Of a stretch of DNA of 64,000 nt, positions 56,580 to 64,000 are shown in pieces. The translations under genes were made by a program, and so were the position numbers. This DNA comes from Talpa occidentalis (taxonomy: Eukaryota > Chordata > Mammalia > Eulipotyphla > Talpidae): contig NW_023602073.1 of the NCBI RefSeq assembly GCF_014898055.3, positions 82,006,678-82,070,677 on the forward strand, in the 5' to 3' direction. The number at the start of each line of letters is the position of its first letter. Positions within the stretch are counted from its first letter, which is position 1. Under the pieces are notes generated by a model. It did no database searches. It was given only the letters and a program-made list of their open reading frames with translations, and had not been told where the DNA came from.

Positions 56580-57345
56580 CAGGCCCACTAAAAAACTGAG
56601 ACTTATTCATGATTTATATGACCTTACAATTCCCCCATCCCTACTACCATAGCAACAGAGTTCCAGCATTGGCATAATTATTGTGAACTACAGCTGATGG
56701 AACTACAAGAAGTAGACTCTGCTTAAGGAGAATTCCTAGGAAAATAGAGACAAAAGAGGGGAAGTGGCAAACACTAGGACACTAAAGGAAACTGAAGCTT
56801 TTGGAAAGTAGAGCTAGAACAAACATTAAACAAAACCCAGACCCTAACCAGAATAATATAAAATCTCATAGCAAAAACCTGTATACCTCAGTTTCTACTG
56901 TCTGATACATATGTTTCACTTTCAATAAAATATTTCAAAGCATATTCAAGGCAAGAAAATACAGTCTGAAGAGATCAAAGGTAGAATCAGACTCAGATAT
57001 GACATAGATTTTGGAATTATCAGATAAGAAATTTAAAATGATGCTTAATATGTTAAGGGTTCTACTTGAAAAAGTAGACAACAAGCAGAGGTAATATCAG
57101 CAGAGAAAGGGAAATACTAAGAAAGAATCAGAAGGAAACAATAAAAATCAGAAGCACTATAACAGAAATGCAGAATATCTTTGATGGACTTATCAGTAGA
57201 TTGGACATGATAAGGGAAAAATTGGTGAGCTTGAAAACATGTTAATAGAAACTTCTAAAACTGAAATGCAAAGAAAAAATGGAAAAAAAAAATAGAACAG
57301 AACAGAATATCCAAGAACTGTGAACAATATCAAGAGGTGTATCCT
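56580..57345 (+). mobile_element. L1 5' part and ORF1 relic, segment 1
   Basis: L1M 5' UTR/ORF1 blocks: gttctacttgaaaaagtagacaacaagcagagg, agaaagggaaatactaagaaagaatcagaaggaaac, cactataacagaaatgcagaatatctttgatggacttatcagtagattgg, gaaacttctaaaactgaaatgcaaag, aatatccaagaactgtg. ORF1 encodes an RNA-binding protein in live L1; here it is broken. The left limit is soft. The SINE at 57346 interrupts it. Confidence 0.8.
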
Positions 57346-57610
57346 GGGTCTCCCTGTTGGCACAAGGGGTTAAGACACAACCTATGAGGCTATCTGCAGC
57401 CACTGCAGCATGAGTTCAATACCTGGCCTGGGAGCAACCCACACAGTGCAGCAGACCTCTCCTGACTTGACCACTGCTCTCCTCAGTGTATTTCAGTCAA
57501 TGTGCCTGTTCTGTTCCCCACTCTGTCTCTGGTGAGTCCTCTCACCCCCCACACCTCTGGCCTGTACCCCAGTTGTTGTATGCATAAATAAATAAATCTT
57601 ATAAAAAAAA
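57346..57610 (+). mobile_element. Long-form SINE, caaggg subfamily, in L1 ORF1
   Basis: Starts gggtctccctgttggcacaaggggttaagacacaacc and ends tgtatgcataaataaataaatctt. Duplications aggtgtatcct (57335-57345) and aggtgtaccct (57611-57621) differ at one base. The head matches 26576 closely. Confidence 0.93.
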
Positions 57611-57621
57611 AGGTGTACCCT

Positions 57622-58298
57622 AACACTTGAAATGTAAAAATTTGTAATCCTTTTTTCTTGAAAAGAAAAGCAGAAGAAATATTTCAGATATGAATAGCTG
57701 AGAATTTTTCAAAATTAATGACAAAAACAAACCACAGATCCAGGAAGCTCAAAGAATACCAAGCAAAATAAAATAATCAAGCCTAGTCATATCATCTGCA
57801 AACTGTAGAAAATCAGAAACAAAAAAAATTTTGAAAGAAGTCAAAAGTCAAGGGTGTAGGGAGGAACACCTTACCTATAGTGAAGCAAGAACATGAATTA
57901 TATTAGGCTTCTTATCTGATAATACCAAGCAAGACAAGAATATAATGAATTATTTACAGTGTAGAAAGAAAACAACCACTAATCTAGAATTCTATACTAG
58001 CGAATTTATTCCTCAAAAGAGAAAGAAAAATAAAGGCTTTCTCAAACCAACAAAATCTGCCTACAAGAAATGTTAAAAGAAGTTCTTAGAGAAAGAAAAT
58101 TATATAGCTCAGAAAAATGGAACTATGTAAAGAATGTAAAAGTTCAAGAAGCTAAAAAAATCATTTAGATTTTTTATTTTTCTTATTATTAATCAATCTA
58201 ATAAATAACTTCACATTCATACTATTGGATGATGATAACATACTTTAGGGTAAGTGAAAAATTATCAGGCTTTTCCACCCTTCCACCATTAGCATTAA
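57622..58298 (+). mobile_element. L1 ORF1 3' part, segment 2
   Basis: agaagaaatatttcagatatgaatagctgagaatttttcaaaattaatgac, accacagatccaggaagctcaaagaataccaagcaaa, cctagtcatatcatctgcaaactg, ggaggaacaccttacctatag, ctagaattctatactagcg, tacaagaaatgttaaaagaagttctta. Same order as an L1M element. It continues after the LTR at 58299. Confidence 0.88.
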
Positions 58299-58724
58299 TG
58301 ATGGATCCCTGCGGTTCTACATGCACGCCTGATGGCAGGCACCTGGAGTACAGTGTGGATCTGCATAAGTGGGCACAGCTGGGCTGAGAGACTGGGCTTA
58401 TATGGGTGGCATCAGGGGGACATCAGCAGAACCAGGAAAATGAGTAGCAGAACAAGAGACAAAAGCAAGAACGCCAGAAAGCCCAGAAGGAGTGAAGACT
58501 CACCAGGGGCCAGGAGGCTGGCAGACCTCATGTATTTTTTTGGCTTCTTGTCTGAAAATATGCTGGGTGCCCCCCCCCGCCCCCCACCACAGCACCCCTA
58601 CCTGCTGTGTACCTGGTAAAATCTCAATAAAAGGCTGAAAAAGCCATCAAGGGCTCCAGGACTCTCCTTTGCCCATCTGCCCGGATCATAGAAAAACTGA
58701 TTTTTTGCCCCTCTTGCCGCTACA
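58299..58724 (+). mobile_element. Solo LTR in L1, probable 6-bp duplication
   Basis: 426 bp, tgatggatccc...gccgctaca. A TATA-like cttatatggg lies at about 58397-58407 and AATAAA at 58626-58631, followed by a pyrimidine-rich U5 (ctcctttgcccatctgccc), giving plus orientation. The flanks cattaa (58293-58298) and cattat (58725-58730) differ at one base. A 6-bp duplication would suit a class II (betaretrovirus-like) element. L1 blocks continue on both sides. The 95-codon frame at 58332-58619 is an LTR shadow. Confidence 0.75.
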
Positions 58725-59660
58725 CATTATGAATAAGCAACATGAAGACAGACAATGCGATAAGAAATGGGAAAGAGAAATTGAGACTATTATAAGGTAC
58801 CTGTGCTAACTGGGAAGTACTAAAGTTTATTGGAAAGTTGACTTAGCTTTGCTGGCATATGTGTATTCAAACTCTAGGGCAACCACTATTTTTTTTTTTT
58901 AAGAAATATAATTGATGTGATAATATAGTAGAGAAAATGGAATCATGTAAAATGCTGAATCCAAATCAGATAAGTCATTAAAGAAAGGGGAAGGAAGGGA
59001 GAAAGGGAAGGAAAGATGGACAGAGGGAGGAAAAAGAAACAAAGAACAAGCATAAAAAATAGAAAAGAATTACAACTATGGTATTAATCCAACTATGCCA
59101 TCAATCAAACTGTAATCTAGTTGTGAATAGTCTAAATATACCAATTAAAATACAGAAATTGAAAAGGTAATCCCTTATAAAATGACCAAATTACATATTG
59201 TCTTTAGAACAAGGAAAATTAGCAGGACTATAGAGGGACATTACAATGATAAGGAGGTTAATTTTTAGGAAGAGATGATGATCCTAAATATGCATGTCTC
59301 CAAAAACAGCATCAAAATACATAAGCAAAATCTGCAGGAACTTCAAGGAGAAATAGGCAAATCCACTATCGCAGTTGAGGACTGCATTTGATAGATCAAG
59401 TAGGCAAAAAATTAGTAGGGATATAATTGATCTAAACAGAACTTTTCATCTATGGATCTAATTCACATTTATAGAATAAAAAAAGTAGTAAATAGATATT
59501 GCTGTCATGAAAAGCCATACATTTTCAAACTTTCTAATGTCAAAACTATCAGAAAGCAGTAAGAGCAGTCATTCAAACATAAGTTTGTGTGAATAAGAAA
59601 CTTATGTATTCATACATAATAAAGTGTGAATTATGTGATTGATCAAAATAGAAAGAATAT
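58725..59660 (+). mobile_element. L1 inter-ORF region and ORF2 start, segment 3
   Basis: caaactctagggcaaccactatttt, ataattgatgtgataatatagtagagaaaatggaatcatgtaaaatgct, acaaagaacaagcataaaaaatag, caactatggtattaatccaactatgcc, agagggacattacaatgataagg, gcaggaacttcaaggagaaataggcaaatccactatcgcagttg, gatagatcaagtaggcaaaaaattagtaggg. These cover the ORF1-ORF2 spacer and the endonuclease part of ORF2, full of stops. Most of ORF2 is then missing. Confidence 0.85.
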
Positions 59661-59905
59661 CATAAAATTAAACAGTTCTGTTCCGTTCTAAGGTATCATC
59701 TTTATTCAAGCTTCCCTAGGTCCTTTATTTCCCAAATTAGGGTAGAGAAATTGGAAGGCTGTAAGCAGGTAATTGTACATTTTGAAAAGACATGGAAAAA
59801 TGGATAATTTCTGATCTTCAAGCAATACTAATAAGAGAGTATAAAGGCAGTACATGGTGTGAAAAAAATATTTATACTAATCTATTTTTAAAAAATCTAT
59901 ACTGA
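59661..59905. other. Unassigned short stretch in the L1 composite
   Basis: No diagnostic L1 words. It could be rearranged L1 or flanking DNA. Confidence 0.35.
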
Positions 59906-60169
59906 GGGCCTCCCTGGTGGTTCAGGCGGTTGAGCACCACACTGTGAAGCTGTCCACAGCCTCTTCAGTGCGGGTTCGATCCCCAGCTGGCCGGCGAGAA
60001 TCCCACATGGCACAGCAGACCTCTCCTGTGTCTCCTGCTGCTCCCCTCAGCAGTGTATTTCTTCAGTCTCCCTGTTCTGTTTCCCACTCTGTCTCCAGTG
60101 AATCTTCTCACCCTCCTGCGCATCTAGCCTATACCCCGGTTCTTTATACAAACAAATAAATCTTAAAAA
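59906..60169 (+). mobile_element. Long-form SINE
   Basis: Starts gggcctccctggtggttcaggcggttgagcacc, has B box gggttcgatccccagc, and ends cttgtat-less tttatacaaacaaataaatctta. Duplications aaaaaatctatactga (59890-59905) and aaaaaatctatcctga (60170-60185) differ at one base. Confidence 0.93.
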
Positions 60170-60185
60170 AAAAAATCTATCCTGA

Positions 60186-60765
60186 ATATATAAAGAATAC
60201 CCACAGATAAATAGGAAAAGGGCACACAAATCAAGCAGAAAATGAACAAAAAATCCTGACCAAATTACAAAAGGGAATATCTAAAAAGCCAACAAAGATA
60301 CTGAAATGGGGCCTCCCTGGTGGCACAGGGGTTAAAGACAGAGCTATCAAGCTATTGCTAGCCACTGCAGCACAAGTTCGATCCCCAGCCAGCCAGGGAG
60401 CAACCCAAATGGCACAGCAGACCTCTCCTGCCTCGCCGGCTTCTCCCCGCAGCAGTGTGTTTCAGTAGATCTGCCTGCTCTGCTCCCCACTCTCTCTGAA
60501 GAATCATCTTACCACCTCTCGCCGCACTTCTGGCTTACACCCCAGTTCTTGTATACATAAATAAATAAATCTTTTTTAAAAAGATACTGAAATGCAAGTT
60601 AAAATAACAAAGAGATTTCACTACACCATAGTAGTGAAAAACAAAACAAATAAATGATGAGAAAATCAGTGTTGGTGAGGCTGTAAAGCAGCCAGAATGT
60701 ACATATGCTATAGTTGGGAGTGTAAGTCACCACAACCACTTTGTAAAAGAGCTGTGGCAGTCTCC
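60186..60765 (+). mobile_element. L1 ORF2 end, split by a SINE
   Basis: Left piece: atcctgaccaaattacaaaagggaatatc. Right piece, after the SINE at 60309: gaaatgcaagttaaaataacaaagagatttcactacacc, aatcagtgttggtgaggctgtaaagcagcc, gttgggagtgtaagtcaccacaaccactttgtaaaagagctgtggcag. These are L1 ORF2 3' blocks, same strand as 56580-59660, so a large ORF2 deletion or two separate copies lies between. Confidence 0.78.
60309..60579 (+). mobile_element. Long-form SINE with perfect duplication, in L1
   Basis: Starts gggcctccctggtggcacaggggttaaagac, has B box agttcgatccccagcc, and ends tgtatacataaataaataaatctttttt. Perfect 15-bp duplications aaagatactgaaatg lie at 60294-60308 and 60580-60594. Confidence 0.95.
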
Positions 60766-61329
60766 CTCCGTAAAGGTCACCGGTGCTGAGAGGAAGAAGT
60801 TAAAGCAACTGTGTTTGGATGCATTCACTGTCCTCATCAAGGGGAGGCTCTAGGCTGCAAGTCTCTTAGGGTCTTGCAGTTTAATCTCTTTCATAACTAG
60901 ACCTCCAGGTGAATAGAGTAATGGTATTTGCTAGGAAGAAGTGACTTTATCTGTGATATATCCTTGAAGGATGTCCTGGTTAAGAATTACCTATAAAAAA
61001 AGAACCCAGGATATAAGAGAAATGGGCCTCTAGAGAATGTCAACAGCTATTTGGCTTCACAGTTTGTTTCTGCTGTGTGAAGTGACCCTGCAAATGTAAC
61101 ATAGAGATTTCATCTATAATTCTGGGCCAGTAGGACTTGTCTGACAAGGAAAACTAGGACCTGGGAGAAACCCCTGATGCCTTAACTGCTCTCTATTATT
61201 TCTGAAATGTTTGCTTTCAGGTTGAAATTAGTAAAGTTTGCTAAGGGATAAGATCTCTGATTCATGTGAGTCTTATTTGACAATGCAATCCTATGTGTTA
61301 GCTTATATAATAAGAACCAATGATTCCCA
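60766..61329. other. Unassigned, single-copy-looking DNA
   Basis: Balanced composition (gtaaaggtcaccggtgctg, ggggaggctctaggctgc) and no repeat words. No exon frame was found. Confidence 0.42.
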
Positions 61330-61409
61330 TCATAGGTAAAAGCCAAACAAAAATCAGTCACATGTTCAACTAAGACCCAGAATAATTATAGCCATAGCAG
61401 CACTATTCT
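61330..61409 (+). mobile_element. L1 3' UTR, left half of a split copy
   Basis: ataattatagccatagcagcactattc matches the L1 block attcatagcagcattattcacaatagcc. It continues at 61781 after the inserted antisense L1. Confidence 0.6.
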
Positions 61410-61776
61410 TTTTTTTTTTTTTAATTCTTACACCATTCCTTTTCCCCTTGTCCTTTTTCCCTCCCTGCCTCTCTTAACCTCAGAGAGACCTCACTTCCTT
61501 TATCAAAGTCTGCTAGTTTTTGTATCTTATTTTGTCAAATTATCCATCATTGAAATGTCTGGTATTTGTCATTTTGACTTGCTTTTCTACACACAACTCC
61601 CACCATTTTGCTGTAAATGGCCGCATTTCATCTCTCCCCATATATGACATAATATACTACATATACTACATAATACTCCATAGTGTAGCTATACTGCATT
61701 TTCTCAATCCAATCATCTGTTGATGGGCATTTAGATTGCTTCCATGTCCTAGCTACTGTACACAGAGCACTGCTCT
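61410..61776 (-). mobile_element. L1 3' UTR inserted into another L1
   Basis: A poly-T start (61408-61422) is followed by reversed L1 3' end words: atactccatagtgtagctatactgc, atccaatcatctgttgatgggcatttagattgcttccatg, cctagctactgtacaca. Flanks agcactattct (61399-61409) and agcactgctct (61766-61776) are a probable target duplication. A short 5'-truncated retrotransposition event of about 360 bp. Confidence 0.82.
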
Positions 61777-62165
61777 GAATGCTCCCAAATTGGAAATTTT
61801 CCAAATGTCCATGAAGAGTGAAAGAATGGACAAATTATGATATATCCAGACAACAGAATGCTATTCAGCAACTACTAAGCTACAACTACATGAACTAGTG
61901 TAGATGTATTTCAAAACTACCATGTTGATTGAATTAAGCCAGATTCAAGGAGTACGCTATGATACTAAAAGTATGAAGTAGGCAAAATGAATGTAAACTG
62001 TTATAAAAGTTAGGTAATGCTCTCCTTGTTGGGGGGTAAGATAATACTGAAGAAGAGCTTGAGGGGGCTTCAAGGTTATGTTCTGTATCTTAATCTAGGT
62101 GCTGGTAAATTGAGTTTATAAAAATTTTAAAAGTTAATCAATGCATACTTATATGTGAAGAAGAA
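61777..62165 (+). mobile_element. L1 3' UTR, right half of the split copy
   Basis: ttccaaatgtccatgaagagtgaaagaatggacaaattatgatatatcc, agaatgctattcagcaac, agtatgaagtaggcaaaatg, then ggcttcaaggttatgttctgtatcttaatctaggtgctgg. The last block is an L1M 3' UTR terminus. Confidence 0.82.
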
Positions 62166-62545
62166 ATGATTGGTTGGTGGAAAATATGTCATGAAAGGAT
62201 CTTTAACAGATGATTATGAAAAGATTTTAGGAAGCTTTACTGGATATCAAGCCATAGAAATCCTCCATTGCTGCTGCTTTAAGGAACTTCTGGAGAGATA
62301 AACAGAACTATCAATGGAGCTTAAAGCCAATATGTTTATTATTCAATGAACATAATGTGGAGGTAAGTGATATGATGGGAACAATAGCATACTAGGATAA
62401 TAACTGAAAAGAAAAAAAAACTTAAATATAAATTTAAAAAATATTTAAAGTAGCAAAGTTTAGTAGTATCTATTCAGAAGAATCATCTAAATGTTGCTAT
62501 TCAAATCCTTTGCATTTTTATATTGTATGAATGTATTGTATTAAA
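62166..62545. other. Unassigned AT-rich DNA
   Basis: No repeat or exon that can be named. Confidence 0.4.
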
Positions 62546-62549
62546 AAGT

Positions 62550-63120
62550 CCAGAAACAATAAATGTTGGTAAGGAGAAAAAGGAACCCTCATACACTATT
62601 GGTGAGAATGTAGACTGGCCCAATCTTTATAGAAAACAGAATGGAGTTTTCTCAAAATATTAAAAAAATATCTACCAGATGATCTAGCATTCCACTTCTG
62701 GTATCTACCAGGAGAATGCAAAACACTAATTCAAAGGAATATATGCACTCCTATGTTCATTGTAGCATGATTTATAATAGCCATACAATGGGAGCAACAT
62801 AAGTCCCAAAGATAGATGAGTGAATTAAGATGTGGCACACACGCACACAATGGAATTTTGCTCAACTGAAAAAAGGATGAATTCTTGCTATTTGAGACAC
62901 CATGGATGGAAATGGAGGAATAAATATATCATGGTGTCACTTACATGTGGAATATAGAGAAACAAAACAGAGTTAGACAAAACCAAACCAAAACCAAACC
63001 CAGTGGACTATGGGTGTCTTGGCAGCGGATGTAATGTGGTAACATACATCTGAAGAGGTAGTTTCCTGTAGTTCTGAATCATATAGAGTGTTATAAAATG
63101 TATTTTAAAATTATAAAAAA
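62550..63120 (+). mobile_element. L1 ORF2 end and 3' UTR
   Basis: ataaatgttggtaaggagaaaaaggaaccctcatacactattggtgagaatgtagactgg, aactaattcaaaggaatatatgcactcctatgttcattgtagcatgatttataatagcc, acaccatggatggaaatgg, tacatgtggaatatagag, then the gtggtaacatacatctgaag terminus shared with 8318-8660. A clear single copy, all frames broken. Confidence 0.88.
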
Positions 63121-63124
63121 GAAA

Positions 63125-64000
63125 ATATCCTTATATAGAGTTTTGATTAAAAATTGATACTATCATTTTATCTGACAAATTTTCAGATTTTTATCGTTAA
63201 AAATTCAAATTACAAATTGGCTTGAGTTAGTCACTGTTTTACTGCCACCTGTTGGCAATGATCAGAATTATAGGCACGGTATATCCTTTAACAAAAAATT
63301 TCTTAAAATACTTGGAACCTTCACTAGCTAATTCACTAAGGTTTTGAATGACATTAATTACATATTTCTCATTTGACTGAATAGATTAGGAAAAATACTT
63401 CAAGTTCCATTATCAATGAATATTTGGCTTATTTAGTATCTCCTTTTCTTTTTGCATGATGTTAATAAATATTCAATTTCTTAATTACATGTTTTGGTAT
63501 CTCCTAAGAACTTTAAAAAATTATTGCTTATAGTTAATAATTCCAAATAAATATTCCTGCTTTCTGGAATGGTGATAACACTGATGATGGTAATAATTGT
63601 AACACCAACACACAGGCCTAAAGCACCTAATCTATAAGCTACTTGGTGAATGTACTCTGATGTAGGAGTTCTGAATTTAGAGTCCAACAAAATTTAAGGA
63701 TCCATAAATTTGAATTGAAAAAAAAATCTTTATTTTTATTAATCTGTTCTTTCTTTCAACAGAAATTAAGAAATTTGTGATAGAAATCACAAATATTTTC
63801 TTCACATGTTACGCTTACAACAAATACCTTGACATACTTGCTTATGTCCATCACTACATTGAAAATATGTTATTAGACTTTTTATCAAATCTTTCTTTTT
63901 TAATGTGCAAAGAATCATGTTTATTATTATGCCACATAATTTTAATAGTTTGACAACTGCTTCAGAATGATTGGTTTTCTTTATAGTTCTATATATTTCT
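63125..64000. other. Unassigned AT-rich DNA to the window edge
   Basis: No repeat or exon that can be named. The short words gccacctgttggcaatgatc at about 63246-63265 stand out but cannot be placed. The minus-strand frame 63481-63690 has no domain. Confidence 0.4.

Noticed and set aside
58332..58619. 95-codon plus-strand frame
   Set aside because: It falls entirely inside the LTR at 58299 and shows no domain.
593..60579. tRNA genes at each SINE head with A and B boxes
   Set aside because: Each head is followed by the SINE body and A-rich tail and most have target duplications, so they are retroposed SINEs and not tRNA genes.
1..64000. CRISPR arrays, bacterial operons, phage or plasmid features
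   Set aside because: No regularly spaced repeats, ribosome-binding sites or dense coding were seen. Repeat content is mammalian.

Overview
This window looks like mammalian nuclear DNA from a gene-poor region. It is AT-rich and short of CpG. It carries old repeats shared by placental mammals (L1, L2, MIR, a CR1/L3 scrap, hAT-Charlie, Tigger, solo retroviral LTRs) and 20 copies of a lineage-specific SINE whose head resembles tRNA-Glu. The SINE begins with a box like ggcctccctggtggcgcag, has an internal Pol III B box (ggttcgatccc), and ends in taaataaatctt plus poly(A). It is not primate Alu, rodent B1/B2, carnivore tRNA-Lys SINE, camelid vic-1, horse ERE or pig PRE-1 as I remember them. A laurasiatherian is likely. 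A horseshoe-bat-type lineage (Rhin-1-like SINE) is my best guess, but I could not check it.

I find no protein-coding exon, tRNA, snRNA, rRNA or CRISPR array that I can defend. The open frames seen are short and most fall inside repeats.

Layout. 0-6.6 kb: L1 3' pieces and three SINEs in otherwise unassigned DNA. 6.66-8.30 kb: a minus-strand hAT-Charlie transposon with readable transposase relics, split by a SINE. 8.3-18.6 kb: L1 and several L2/MIR fossils, young SINEs, and a perfect 31-bp palindrome at 16.05 kb. 20-26 kb: L1 scraps, a CpG-containing candidate regulatory element with an RFX-type X-box at 21.38 kb, back-to-back palindromes at 25.08 kb, and a 70-bp direct duplication at 25.3/26.0 kb. 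26.1-29.5 kb: two SINEs, then a 2.5-kb antisense L1 ORF2 relic broken by another SINE. 29.7-36.8 kb: mostly unassigned DNA with one good conserved-element candidate. 36.8-43.7 kb: a dense nest of two LTRs of one family, a CR1/L3 scrap, a Tigger C-terminus, and an L1 cut by two further LTRs and two SINEs. 43.7-56.6 kb: mainly unassigned DNA with L1, L2 and LTR fossils. 56.6-60.8 kb: a plus-strand L1 fossil interrupted by three SINEs and an LTR. 61.3-63.1 kb: an L1 inserted head-on into another L1, then a further L1 3' end.

Nothing here works together as a pathway. The value is a readable insertion history, a set of SINE subfamilies running from a nearly intact tRNA-Glu shape to young derived forms, and a few non-repeat segments that could be regulatory. 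I did not find an undescribed biological system that the sequence would support. Family names come from recalled consensus sequences without any database search.
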